From positions 434,001-498,000 of the forward strand of contig NZ_LIPG01000006.1 of the NCBI RefSeq assembly GCF_001905505.1: a stretch of 64,000 nt of DNA, written 5' to 3'. This document shows, one piece after another, positions 55,904 through 64,000 of the stretch. The stretch comes from Streptomyces sp. CB02058 (lineage in GTDB: Bacteria > Actinomycetota > Actinomycetes > Streptomycetales > Streptomycetaceae). Below the pieces are notes generated by a model, which was given only the letters and a program-made list of their open reading frames with translations, had not been told where the DNA came from and searched no databases. The position numbers and the translations under genes are program-made. Within the stretch, counting starts at the first letter, position 1, and each line of letters starts with the position of its first letter.

Positions 55904-57133
55904 TCAGCCGACCTTCTGGCTGCCCGTCGGCGCGGGCTGCGGAACGCCGCCCTCCGCGACCTTGCGGTCGGCCGACCGCAGCACCCCGGCCCCCAGGACC
56001 AGCCCGAACGCCAGCACCGTGACCAGACCGAAGGAGACCAGCAGCGAGGTCGCCTCGGCCAGCGAGCCGATCGCGGAGGGCGCGATGAGCCCCGAGGTGT
56101 ACGTGATGGTGGCGACACCCGCGATGGCCCGGCTCGGATTCGTGCCACTGCGCCCGGCCGCCGCGAACGCCAGCGGCACGACGACCGCCACGCCGAGGCC
56201 CAGAAGCCCGAAGCCGCACAGGGCGACGGCGGGGTTGGGGGCCAGGACGACGAGGACTCCGCCCAGCGTGGCCATGGCGCCACCGGCCCGTACGGTCCGC
56301 ACCGCCCCGAAGCGGTCCACGATCCTGTCACCGGAGATCCTGGCGATGGCCATCATCAGGGCGAACGCCGTGGTCGACGCCGCCGCGAGCCCGGCCGAAC
56401 TGCCCATGATGTCGCGGAGGTAGACCGCCGACCAGTCCATGCTGGCCCCCTCGGCGAACACCGCGCAGAAGCCGACCGCACCGATGATCAGGGCGGACTT
56501 CGGCGGCAGCGTGAAGCGCGGCGGCGGCTCCTCGTCGGGCTCGCTGCGCAGGTCCAGGACGCCCTGGCAGGCGACCAGGCCGAGCGCCGTCAGCACCAGC
56601 GCGGCCAGCGTGTGGTGCAGCCTGGCGTCCGCCCCGATGTGCGCCGCGACCGTGCCCGCGGCCGAACCGGTCAGGGCGCCCACGCTCCACATGCCGTGCA
56701 GCCCGGACATGATCGACTTGTTCAGCCGGGTCTCCACCTCGACGCCGAGCGCGTTCATCGCCACGTCCGACATCCCCGCGCTCGCCCCGAACACGAACAG
56801 CGCGGCGCACAGCGTGATCAGGTTCGGGGCCAGCGCGGGCAGGACCAGCGCCAGCGTCCACAGCGCCAGGAGTCCCCGCAGGGCGGTCCTGGCCCCGAAC
56901 CGGTGGCTGACGCTGCTGGCCAGCGGCATGGCCAGCGAGGCTCCGATGGCGGGGAAGGCGAGGGCCAGACCGAGTTGGCCGGCGCTCACCGAGGCGTGGT
57001 CCTGGATCCAGGGCACGCGGGTCGCGAAGCTGCCGGTCACCGCCCCGTGCACGGTGAAGACCGCGGCGATCGCGAATCTGGCCCGCCTGATCTGCTCCGT
57101 ACCGAAGACCGGAACCGATGGGTCCGTAGTCAT
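55904..57133 (-). CDS. MFS transporter
   Basis: This 409-residue membrane protein has twelve predicted helices in two halves and the MFS loop-like SSVSHRFGARTALRG after helix 2. It resembles sugar or drug efflux permeases of the FucP/YbjJ-like group. It is divergent from a ROK-family regulator gene, with a perfect inverted repeat between the two. It is therefore probably controlled by that regulator and may transport a sugar. The substrate is unknown. Confidence 0.85.
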   Translation of the reverse strand: MTTDPSVPVFGTEQIRRARFAIAAVFTVHGAVTGSFATRVPWIQDHASVSAGQLGLALAFPAIGASLAMPLASSVSHRFGARTALRGLLALWTLALVLPALAPNLITLCAALFVFGASAGMSDVAMNALGVEVETRLNKSIMSGLHGMWSVGALTGSAAGTVAAHIGADARLHHTLAALVLTALGLVACQGVLDLRSEPDEEPPPRFTLPPKSALIIGAVGFCAVFAEGASMDWSAVYLRDIMGSSAGLAAASTTAFALMMAIARISGDRIVDRFGAVRTVRAGGAMATLGGVLVVLAPNPAVALCGFGLLGLGVAVVVPLAFAAAGRSGTNPSRAIAGVATITYTSGLIAPSAIGSLAEATSLLVSFGLVTVLAFGLVLGAGVLRSADRKVAEGGVPQPAPTGSQKVG

Positions 57134-57205
57134 GTGCCGTGCCCTCCCCTGGAAATGCCCGGTCGCCGGTCCGCCCGGCGCCGTAGTGCGGTGCGGGCCG
57201 TAAAC

Positions 57206-57226
57206 TATCAGGAACCCTGCCTGATA
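57206..57226. promoter_or_regulatory. Probable ROK operator TATCAGG-N7-CCTGATA
   Basis: Perfect 7-bp arms at 57206-57212 and 57220-57226 lie in the 141-base gap between the divergent MFS and ROK genes, in a locally AT-rich stretch that could overlap both promoters. Confidence 0.65.
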
Positions 57227-57274
57227 AATAACCCCCCTGGCGGAGGACCGTCAGCGATCTGGAAGGATCCCGGC

Positions 57275-58474
57275 ATGCCCGCATCCCCGAGCACCGCCCG
57301 GGCCATCAACGACCGGCTCGCCCTGCGACTGCTCCAGCAGGACGGCCCGCTGACGGCCACTCAGCTCAAGACCCTGACCGGCCTCTCCCGCCCCACGGTC
57401 GCCGACCTGGTGGAAAGGCTGCAGGACGCGGGCCTGGTCAGGGTCGTGGGGGAGAGCGGCGCGGACCGCCGGGGGCCCAACGCCCGGCTGTACGGGATCG
57501 TCGCCGACCGTGCGCACCTCGCGGCCCTCGACGTACGCACGGACAGCGTGGCCGTCGTCGTGGCCGACCTGCTCGGAGTGACGCTCGCCGAGGCCACCCT
57601 GCCGATCGGCGGCGACACCCACACCCGGCGCGCCGTCGAACGGGCCGTGGAGACGGTGGAGCGCACCGCGCGCACCGCGGGACCGGCCCCGCTGCACAGC
57701 GTCGGCATCGGCGCACCCGGCCTGATCGACCCGGCCAGCGGCGAGCTCAGGGGCACCGCCGGGCTCCCCGCCTGGCACGTGGCCCTGGTCAAGGAACTCC
57801 AGCGGCGGCTGTCCGCCACCGTCCTCGTGGAGAACGAGACCAACCTCGCCGCCGTGGCCGAACACCGCACCGGGGCCGCCCAGGACCGTGACACCTTCGT
57901 CCTGCTCTGGCTCGGCCACGGCATCGGCGCCGCCGTCATGCTCGACGGGAAGCTGCGCCGGGGCGCCTCGGGAGGGGCGGGCGAGATCGGCTTCCTCCCC
58001 GTGCCCGGCACCTCGGGAGTCCCCTCGTCGGTCAACTGCGACGGAGGCTTTCACTCCCTGGTGGGATCGGGTGCCGTCCGCGAACTGGCGGCCGGGTACG
58101 GCATCGCCGCGGGGCACCCCGAAGGCGGCGGTTCCCCCGAACAGGGCCCGGCCGCCGCGCTCGCCGTACGGGCCGCGCTCCGGGCCGGGGACGCGGACGG
58201 CGAGGCGTTCCTGGCGGCCCTCGCCGACCGTCTCGCCCTCGGCGCCGCCTCCGTGGTCTCCGTACTCGATCCCGGATGCCTCGTCCTGGCGGGCGAGGTC
58301 GGCCGGGCGGGCGGCGACGTGCTCGCCGCGCTGGTGGAGGAACGGCTGGCCCGGATGTCGCCGCTGCGCACGGAGGTCAGGGCGGGCACGCTGGGCGGCG
58401 GCGCGGTCCTGCGCGGCGCGCTGTTCGCCGCTCGGGACGCGGCCCAGGACGCGCTGTTCGCCCCGGGGGGATGA
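57275..58474 (+). CDS. ROK-family transcriptional regulator
   Basis: This 399-residue protein has an N-terminal winged HTH (about residues 8-60, LALRLLQQDGPLTATQLKTLTGLSRPTVADLVERLQ) and a ROK sugar-binding domain (VGIGAPGLIDP, ENETNLAAVAEHR, WLGHGIGAAVMLDG). The usual zinc motif CxCGxxGC is degenerate (VNCDGGFHSLVG). Such NagC/XylR-like proteins respond to sugars. ATG 57275 has GGAAGG upstream. Its likely target is the divergent MFS gene. Confidence 0.9.
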   Translation: MPASPSTARAINDRLALRLLQQDGPLTATQLKTLTGLSRPTVADLVERLQDAGLVRVVGESGADRRGPNARLYGIVADRAHLAALDVRTDSVAVVVADLLGVTLAEATLPIGGDTHTRRAVERAVETVERTARTAGPAPLHSVGIGAPGLIDPASGELRGTAGLPAWHVALVKELQRRLSATVLVENETNLAAVAEHRTGAAQDRDTFVLLWLGHGIGAAVMLDGKLRRGASGGAGEIGFLPVPGTSGVPSSVNCDGGFHSLVGSGAVRELAAGYGIAAGHPEGGGSPEQGPAAALAVRAALRAGDADGEAFLAALADRLALGAASVVSVLDPGCLVLAGEVGRAGGDVLAALVEERLARMSPLRTEVRAGTLGGGAVLRGALFAARDAAQDALFAPGG

Positions 58475-58595
58475 GGGCCCGGCCGGTGCGGGGCACGTCC
58501 TGATCGGCTCCGGGGCGGGGCTCGCAGCACTGCGCCCGCCCCGCGTGACCGGCGTCGTGCCGGCCGCCGCGGGGCGGGCGTGGTGCGGGAAGGGG

Positions 58596-60932
58596 TCAGC
58601 AGGCCCCGAGGTCCTGCCAGACACCCCATTCGCCCGTGGTGCCGGGGGTCTCGCCCTTGGTCCACCACCGGGCCTTCCAGGTGTGCGAGCCGTGGCTCAC
58701 CGTCGTACCGCCCCCGTACTCCGCCGTGGCGCTCCATGCCGTCGCGGAGCAGCTGCCGCCGCCCGGGCCCGAGGTCGGGGTCGGCGTCGGGGTGGGTGTC
58801 GGCGTGCTCCCCGTCCCCGGCTGGACCACGGTCGTGCCGCGGGCCAGGTCACCGGCGAGGGCGTACGTGGACCCGCCGAAGGTCACCGTCCAGTTGGATG
58901 GGGTCGACGTCGGGAGGTAGTAGACGAAGTCCAGCTGTACGGAGGCTCCCGGCGCCAGGGACTGCCAGGAGGGCAGCTTCAGCGAGACACGGTTGTAGTC
59001 GCCCTTCAGCCCGCCCACGTTGTTCGCCGCGGTGTGGTCGCTGCGCACGATCTTCGTGCCGAAGCCGGACTGGTCCTTGGCGTTGGCGGGCGCGGAGGTG
59101 GCGTAGTCGAACTGGAACTCCGTGCCGCCCGGCAGGGTCGCCGTCGTGTTGTTGGTGATCTTCAGCTTGGGGCTGATCGGGTAGTTCGAGTCCCCCAGCG
59201 GGAACTGGTCGAACGACACGTCGATGTCGAGCGCCTGGGACGGCAAGTCGATCGTGGACCTCTTGGCGCCGTACGGCGAGGCCGACTTGAACGCGTCGTA
59301 CAGGGACGAGGTCAGGGTCGAGCCGGGCTCGTACTGGCCCTTGCCGGCGTTCCAGGCGTAGTCGCCCGCGAGCTCCCAGATCATCGTGCCGCCGATGCCC
59401 TTGTCGACGACGTAGTCCGCCTTGGCGGCCACCGACTGCTCGTCCTCGGTGGAGAGGAACACCTTCTTCTGGGCGTTCCACAGCCAGGGCGCGACGAGCG
59501 TGGAGTCGTAGTTGCGGACGTAGGTGCCGGTCAGCTGGGTGGACGCGGGGATTCCGAACTTCGTGACGTAGTCGCCGACCACGCCCTTCTCCAGATTCTT
59601 CGCGTGCCACATCGGGTTGGAGCCGGCCGGCGACTCCTTGCCGTTGGTGTCCAGGTCGTGCCAGAGGTTGTCGATGCCGACCGCGCCGTCACCGCACTTG
59701 GTCAGACCGGCGCCCGCCGGGCAGTCCGTCGTGGCGGCCTTGCCCCACAGGCCGTTCGTGCCGCCCTGGACGTTCTTGAAGCCGCGCGTGTAGTACGGGA
59801 GCCCGATGTTGATCCGGCCGGCCGGCATGGAGCCGCGGAAGTAGTGGTAGGCCCAGTCGGTGTTGAGGTAGCCGACACCTCCGTACTGCGAGGTCGAGTA
59901 GACGCCCGCCTGGGCCAGTTCGGCGTCCTTGCCGTCGTCGAAGAGCGAGGCGTTGGGACCGACGTACTCGTTCCATGCGCCGTGCAGGTCGTAGGACATG
60001 ATGTTCACGTAGTCCAGGTACTTCTGGACCTGGAAGGTCTCCATCCCGCGCAGCAGATAGCCGGAGGAGGGGGCCGCGACCGTCAGCATGTAGTGCGTGC
60101 CGTCGGCGGCCGACGCGCGGTCGAGCTTCTCGCGCAGGGTCTTCATCAGGGCGGCGTAGCTCTTGACGAGACCGGCGCGGCGCGCGTTCGCCAGGGTGTG
60201 GTCCAGCGGGTTGCCCGCGTCCTTCATCGTCGTCGGGTACTCGTAGTCGATGTCGACGCCGTTGAACCCGTACTTCTTGATGAAGGCGACCGTGGAGTCC
60301 GCGAAGGTGTCGATGCCGGCCTGGTTCACCGAGCCGTCGGCGTTCGTGGTCATCGAGTAGAAGCCGCCGGAGTCCACCCGGGCGCCCTTGTCGTCGAAGT
60401 AGCCACCGGTCTCGGCCCAGCCGCCGACGGAGACCAGGGTCTTCACTGCGGGGTGCTGCTTCTTGAATTTGTTCAGCAGGTTGAAGTGGCCCTTGTAGGG
60501 CAGCGCGGGGTCCATCTCGGCTCCCGCGACGCCCGGCCAGGTCATCCCGGTGGAGGCGTTCTCGGGGCCGTCGGTGCCCACGGAGATCTTGTTCCCGCCG
60601 TCGACGTGCGCGAACGCGTAGTTGAGGTGGGTGACCTTGTCCCAGGGGATGTCCGAGGCGAGGTAGGCGGGCTTGCCGTCCTTGCCGGTACGCCAGTTGG
60701 TGAAGTACCCGATGACGCGCCGCTGGTGGTCGGCGCCCATCTTCTCGCGGCCTTCGGTGTCGTAGACGGAGCAGTAGGGCACGGCGACGCCGGGCGTCTC
60801 GTAGAGCCCGTCGGGACGGCAGGACTCCTGGTCGGCGGCGGCCGACGGGGATGCGGTGAGCGAGCCCAGCAACAGGGCGCCGGCGGCGCCGGCGGCCATC
60901 AGGGCGGCTCTCGCGCGGGTGGGGGACAGCAT
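58596..60932 (-). CDS. Secreted GH18 chitinase with C-terminal chitin-binding module
   Basis: This 778-residue protein has a signal peptide (RARAALMAAGAAGALLLGS to about residue 34). A GH18 catalytic domain follows, with the active-site strand NGVDIDYEYP (Glu231 catalytic; the first Asp of DxxDxDxE is Asn224) and LVSVGGWAETGGYF. A beta-sandwich domain of about 140 residues (from about 560), a Thr/Pro linker and a CBM5/12 chitin-binding module (WSATAEYGGGTTVSHGSHTWKARWW) complete it. ATG 60932 with AGGAGG eight bases upstream is clear. It degrades chitin extracellularly and is expected to be chitin-induced and glucose-repressed. Confidence 0.96.
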   Translation of the reverse strand: MLSPTRARAALMAAGAAGALLLGSLTASPSAAADQESCRPDGLYETPGVAVPYCSVYDTEGREKMGADHQRRVIGYFTNWRTGKDGKPAYLASDIPWDKVTHLNYAFAHVDGGNKISVGTDGPENASTGMTWPGVAGAEMDPALPYKGHFNLLNKFKKQHPAVKTLVSVGGWAETGGYFDDKGARVDSGGFYSMTTNADGSVNQAGIDTFADSTVAFIKKYGFNGVDIDYEYPTTMKDAGNPLDHTLANARRAGLVKSYAALMKTLREKLDRASAADGTHYMLTVAAPSSGYLLRGMETFQVQKYLDYVNIMSYDLHGAWNEYVGPNASLFDDGKDAELAQAGVYSTSQYGGVGYLNTDWAYHYFRGSMPAGRINIGLPYYTRGFKNVQGGTNGLWGKAATTDCPAGAGLTKCGDGAVGIDNLWHDLDTNGKESPAGSNPMWHAKNLEKGVVGDYVTKFGIPASTQLTGTYVRNYDSTLVAPWLWNAQKKVFLSTEDEQSVAAKADYVVDKGIGGTMIWELAGDYAWNAGKGQYEPGSTLTSSLYDAFKSASPYGAKRSTIDLPSQALDIDVSFDQFPLGDSNYPISPKLKITNNTTATLPGGTEFQFDYATSAPANAKDQSGFGTKIVRSDHTAANNVGGLKGDYNRVSLKLPSWQSLAPGASVQLDFVYYLPTSTPSNWTVTFGGSTYALAGDLARGTTVVQPGTGSTPTPTPTPTPTSGPGGGSCSATAWSATAEYGGGTTVSHGSHTWKARWWTKGETPGTTGEWGVWQDLGAC

Positions 60933-61039
60933 GTGTTGTTCCTCCTGGGGAGGTCGGCAGAACACAACTGGCAAAAGGGCGGGTTGCACGGTGCCCGGGT
61001 GTGCGCACACCCGGAAGGCGTTCCTCGGAGGTGACGCAG

Positions 61040-61081
61040 AGATTAAGAGGACTAGACCAATGAGTCAATAGGTATGGACCA
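61040..61081 (-). promoter_or_regulatory. Chitinase promoter with 12-bp direct repeats
   Basis: On the minus strand TTGACT (61063-61068) and TAATCT (61040-61045) are 17 bases apart. Two related 12-base elements, TGGTCCATACCT (61070-61081) and TGGTCTAGTCCT (61048-61059), flank the -35 with a 22-base period. This is the classical Streptomyces chitinase architecture, and the elements resemble DasR sites (GGTCTAGACC). Confidence 0.85.
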
Positions 61082-61196
61082 TTCGGGAGGGGCGCCGTCC
61101 GGCGGTGCGTTCCCCCACGGTTTGTGAGGCGGCCCACAGAAGTCGTCCGTTCGGCCCAGTCCCGGCCGTGGCACAATGAGTCCTGTACCAGCAGCA

Positions 61197-61323
61197 GCGC
61201 ACTCCGGGGTCGGTGCAATTCCGAACCGGCGGTTATAGTCCGCGACCCGTCCGCATCCAGCGGCCGGTTGACCAGGTGGGATTCCTGGACCGACGGTTAA
61301 AGTCCGGATGGGAGGCAGTGCGC
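61197..61323 (+). ncRNA. FMN riboswitch (RFN element)
   Basis: The closing stem P1 is GCGCAC (61197-61202) with GTGCGC (61318-61323). Between them are the conserved RFN blocks CGGGGTCGGTG, AACCGGCGGTTATAGTCCGCGACC and AGTCCGGATGGGAGGCAGTG. It senses FMN and, in GC-rich actinobacteria, usually blocks translation or transcription of ribD. The ribD ribosome binding site lies 151 bases further on; a small 6-bp hairpin (61433-61448) lies between. Confidence 0.97.
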
Positions 61324-61485
61324 GGCGGGCCGTCACAGGTGTGCCAGCCGTCGACGGGTGGATTTCCCGGATCTTCCGGGCGATCACATCCATGTCCACG
61401 ATCTCGGCGTTCCCTGTTGCGTTCCGTTTCATCTGTCGTCATCGACAGGCCCCGGAGTCCGTGCCCGAAGAGGCAGGAGGACCCG

Positions 61486-62586
61486 GTGGCCACCGCAGCC
61501 GAAAGCACCGCCATGCGGCGGGCGATCACGCTCGCAGCCCGCGGACTCGGCGCCACCAGCCCGAACCCGGTCGTCGGCTGCGTCATCCTCGACGCCGCCG
61601 GGGAACAGGCCGGCGAAGGCTTCCACCGGCGCGCCGGCGGACCGCACGCCGAGATCCACGCCCTGCGCGAGGCCGGCGAGCGCGCCCGGGGCGGCACGGC
61701 CCTCGTCACCCTCGAACCCTGTAACCACACGGGACGCACCGGCCCCTGCGCCCAGGCGCTCGTCGAGGCCGGCGTACGCCGTGTCGTGTACGCGGTCGGC
61801 GACCCGAACCCGCAGGCCACCGGCGGTGCGGACACCCTCCGCGCCGCGGGTGTCGAGGTGGAGCAGGGCCTCCTCGCCGACGAGGCGGAGGCGGGCAACA
61901 CCGCGTGGCTCACCTCGGTGCGCCTCGGCCGCCCGTACGTCCTGTGGAAGTACGCCGCGACCCTCGACGGGCGGATCGCCGCCGCCGACGCCACCAGCCG
62001 GTGGATCACCTCTCCCGAGGCCCGGGCCGACGTCCACCGGCTGCGCGCCGAGGCCGACGCCGTCGTGGTCGGTTCCGGCACCGCCCGCGCCGACGACCCC
62101 CAGCTGGGCGTACGCGGCATCGAAGGCGCCACCCAGCCGCTCAGGGTGGTCGTCGACACCGCCGCCACCGCCGTCCGCCCCGGAGCCCGGGTCCTCGACC
62201 CGACCGCGCCCACCCTGGTCGCGGTCGCCGAGGACGCCGACGCCGGCCACCTCCCCGATGACGCCGTGCTGCGTCTGCCGCGCTCCTCCACCGGCCCCGG
62301 CCTGGACATCGGCGCCCTGCTCGCCGCGCTCCACGCCAGGGGAATCCGTTCCGTACTCCTCGAAGGCGGGCCCGTCCTGGCCGGCGCCTTCGTCGCCGCG
62401 GGAGCGGTCGACACCGTCGTCGGCTATCTCGCTCCGGTCCTCCTCGGCGCGGGCCCCGCGGCCCTCGCCGACGCCGGAATCTCCACCATCTCCCAGGCGT
62501 TGCGCCTCGATGTGACCGAGACCGTCCGAATCGGCCCCGATCTGCGCATCACCGCCGTCCCCGTTCCTGCTCGGAAGGGAAACTGA
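61486..62586 (+). CDS. ribD: Riboflavin biosynthesis deaminase/reductase RibD
   Basis: This 366-residue bifunctional enzyme performs the second and third steps of riboflavin synthesis. The N-terminal zinc deaminase domain has H54-A-E56 (PHAEIHAL), C79 and C88. The C-terminal NADPH reductase domain begins near RPYVLWKYAATLDGRIA and ends in VLLGAGPAALADAG. GTG 61486 has AGGAGG five bases upstream. It is the first gene after the FMN riboswitch; ribE starts immediately after the stop. Confidence 0.97.
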   Translation: MATAAESTAMRRAITLAARGLGATSPNPVVGCVILDAAGEQAGEGFHRRAGGPHAEIHALREAGERARGGTALVTLEPCNHTGRTGPCAQALVEAGVRRVVYAVGDPNPQATGGADTLRAAGVEVEQGLLADEAEAGNTAWLTSVRLGRPYVLWKYAATLDGRIAAADATSRWITSPEARADVHRLRAEADAVVVGSGTARADDPQLGVRGIEGATQPLRVVVDTAATAVRPGARVLDPTAPTLVAVAEDADAGHLPDDAVLRLPRSSTGPGLDIGALLAALHARGIRSVLLEGGPVLAGAFVAAGAVDTVVGYLAPVLLGAGPAALADAGISTISQALRLDVTETVRIGPDLRITAVPVPARKGN

Positions 62587-63207
62587 GTGTTCACCGGAAT
62601 TGTCGAAGAACTGGGTGAGGTCACCGCCGTCGAGAAGCTCGACGACGCCTCCCGCTTCCGACTGCGCGGCCCCGTCGTCACCGAGGGCGCCAAGCACGGC
62701 GACTCCATCGCCGTCAACGGTGTCTGCCTGACCGTCGTGGACCTCGGGGATGACGAGTTCACCGCCGACGTCATGGCCGAGACCCTGGACCGCTCCAGCC
62801 TCGGCGCGCTCGCGGCCGGCTCCCGGGTCAACCTGGAGCGCCCGATGGCGCTCGGCGGACGGCTCGGCGGGCACATCGTCCAGGGCCACGTCGACGGCAC
62901 GGGCCACATCGTCGAGCGCAGGGTCTCCGAGAACTGGGAGATCGTGAAGATCTCCCTGCCCGAGGGCCTGACCCGCTACGTGGTGGAGAAGGGCTCGATC
63001 ACCGTCGACGGGGTGAGCCTGACCGTCGTCGAGGCGGGACCCGACTACTTCACCATCAGCCTCATCCCCACCACCCTCGCCCTGACCACGCTCGGCATCA
63101 AGGAGCCCGGCGACCAGGTCAACCTGGAGGTGGACGTCCTCGCGAAGTACGTCGAGCGGCTGCTCGGCACGAGCGCCGTCCCGCAGGCCGGGGGACCGGC
63201 CGCATGA
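62587..63207 (+). CDS. ribE: Riboflavin synthase alpha chain
   Basis: This 206-residue protein dismutates two lumazine molecules into riboflavin. Two homologous lumazine-binding barrels are visible, beginning MFTGIVEELGEV and HIVQGHVDGTGHIVERR, each with a VNGVCLTVV or VDGVSLTVV motif. GTG 62587 abuts the ribD stop, with GAAGGGA in the last codons of ribD acting as ribosome binding site. It overlaps ribM by four bases. Confidence 0.97.
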   Translation: MFTGIVEELGEVTAVEKLDDASRFRLRGPVVTEGAKHGDSIAVNGVCLTVVDLGDDEFTADVMAETLDRSSLGALAAGSRVNLERPMALGGRLGGHIVQGHVDGTGHIVERRVSENWEIVKISLPEGLTRYVVEKGSITVDGVSLTVVEAGPDYFTISLIPTTLALTTLGIKEPGDQVNLEVDVLAKYVERLLGTSAVPQAGGPAA

Positions 63208-63848
63208 GCGCCCTGGACTGGCTGAACTCGGAGGCTTTCACCGTCTTCGGGCAGCACATCATCTGGTCGGACATGCTCGGCAACACGATCGGCCTGATCG
63301 CCCTGGCCCTCGGCTGGCTCCGCTCCGTGTGGACCTGGCCGGCGCAGCTCCTGTCCGGCGTCGTCCTCGTCGCCGCCAACGTCTCCGTGCAGCAGGCGGG
63401 CAGCGTCGGCAAGCAGCTGATCGTCATCGCCGTCGCCGTCTGGGGCTGGCAGCAGTGGACCCGGGGCCGGCAGCAGGCCCAGGACGGCTCCATCGCCGTC
63501 CGCTTCGCCACCTGGCGCGAGCGCGGGTACCTGCTGGGCGGCGCGGTCGTCGGCACCCTCGCCGTCGGCGGCCTGTTCACCGCGTTCCCGTCGCTCTCCT
63601 GGAGCCCCTGGGCGGACGCCTACATCTTCGCCGGCACCCTCGTGGCGATGATCGCCCAGGCGCGCGGCATGGTCGAGTTCTGGTTCGCCTGGCTGCTCGT
63701 CGACCTCGTCGGCGTACCGCTCAACTTCCACAGCGGGCTCGCCTTCTCCGGTCTCATCTACGTCGTCTACGGCGCCCTCGTCCTGTGGGGCATGCGCGAC
63801 TGGTGGCTGCGCACGCGGACACCCGCTCTGAAAGGAGCCACGGCATGA
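63204..63848 (+). CDS. ribM: PnuC-like riboflavin transporter RibM
   Basis: This 214-residue membrane protein has about six or seven helices (from NTIGLIALALGWLRSVWTWPAQLLSG) and belongs to the PnuC vitamin-uptake family. In Streptomyces davaonensis and Corynebacterium the gene in this operon position, RibM, imports riboflavin. The ATGA overlaps with ribE before it and ribBA after it put it under the same FMN riboswitch. The vitamin specificity rests on context. Confidence 0.9.
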   Translation: MSALDWLNSEAFTVFGQHIIWSDMLGNTIGLIALALGWLRSVWTWPAQLLSGVVLVAANVSVQQAGSVGKQLIVIAVAVWGWQQWTRGRQQAQDGSIAVRFATWRERGYLLGGAVVGTLAVGGLFTAFPSLSWSPWADAYIFAGTLVAMIAQARGMVEFWFAWLLVDLVGVPLNFHSGLAFSGLIYVVYGALVLWGMRDWWLRTRTPALKGATA

Positions 63849-64000
63849 CAGCCCAGCCCGTACGGCCGTACGACCACACCCATGAGGACCTCTCGCTCGA
63901 CCCCGTCGAGCAGGCGATCCGCGACATCGCCGCCGGACGGCCCGTCGTGGTCGTCGACGACGAGGACCGGGAGAACGAGGGCGACCTCGTCATCGCCGCC
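63845..64000 (+). CDS. ribBA: RibBA/RibB 3,4-dihydroxy-2-butanone 4-phosphate synthase, 5' end only
   Basis: The first 52 residues are visible; the window ends inside the gene. They contain the start of the DHBP synthase domain with VVVVDDEDRENEGDLV, whose acidic residues bind metal and ribulose 5-phosphate. In streptomycetes this gene is usually a fusion with GTP cyclohydrolase II, which cannot be checked here. ATG 63845 overlaps the ribM stop (ATGA). Confidence 0.9.
   Translation, partial: MTAQPVRPYDHTHEDLSLDPVEQAIRDIAAGRPVVVVDDEDRENEGDLVIAA

Overview
The window is a 64 kb piece of a Streptomyces-type actinomycete chromosome. The evidence is very high GC with strong G/C bias at third codon positions, frequent GTG starts, ATGA/GTGA overlaps, a textbook BldD with its c-di-GMP motif, actinobacterial sIHF, a degenerate actinobacterial PriA, CBS-type GuaB1, a terpene cyclase, a chitinase with the Streptomyces direct-repeat promoter, and an FMN riboswitch on a ribD-ribE-ribM-ribBA operon.

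Layout. (1) 1-32.4 kb is mostly conserved core. It runs: 3' end of an M24 aminopeptidase, efp, nusB, bldD (opposite strand), then the pyrimidine run pyrR-pyrB-pyrC-(membrane protein)-carA-carB-pyrD-pyrF, then mihF-gmk-rpoZ-coaBC-metK-priA, an HTH gene, fmt-rsmB-rpe, a SorC-type regulator, a terpene synthase, guaB1, and a small set of aldehyde dehydrogenase, Lrp regulator, nitrilase-type amidase and flavin amino-acid oxidase. (2) 32.4-52.3 kb is a coherent catabolic island for an unidentified acidic or modified glycan. A nine-gene minus-strand run holds a secreted beta-helix protein, a Gfo/Idh/MocA oxidoreductase, an ABC sugar importer without ATPase, an epimerase-like protein, a DapA-like aldolase, a 2-hydroxyacid dehydrogenase and an FAH hydrolase. 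An IclR regulator separates it from a six-gene plus-strand run with a GSA-type aminotransferase, an enolase-superfamily dehydratase, an amidohydrolase, an SDR, a second beta-helix protein and a GNAT protein. (3) 52.3-64 kb returns to more ordinary genes: a DUF5995 protein, a GH6 glucanase, a uracil/xanthine permease, an MFS-ROK divergent pair, a GH18 chitinase and the start of the riboflavin operon.

How it works together. Pyrimidine synthesis is complete from carbamoyl phosphate to UMP; a sequence matching the PyrR RNA-binding loop lies directly against the pyrR ribosome binding site. In the island, two Tat-exported beta-helix enzymes probably attack an external polymer. A CUT1 importer, probably energised by an ATPase encoded elsewhere, brings in the products, and a set of sugar-acid enzymes degrades them. 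The IclR protein probably acts through two CTGTTC-N9-GAACAG sites.

The most striking structure is a 598-bp inverted repeat, with 5 mismatches by eye, formed by the 5' parts of the two divergent beta-helix genes. It flanks about 6 kb. Recombination there would invert the regulator and half the catabolic operon and would exchange the 5' and 3' parts of the two secreted enzymes. This is either a switch or a footprint of gene conversion. No transposase, integrase, CRISPR array, rRNA or tRNA was seen.
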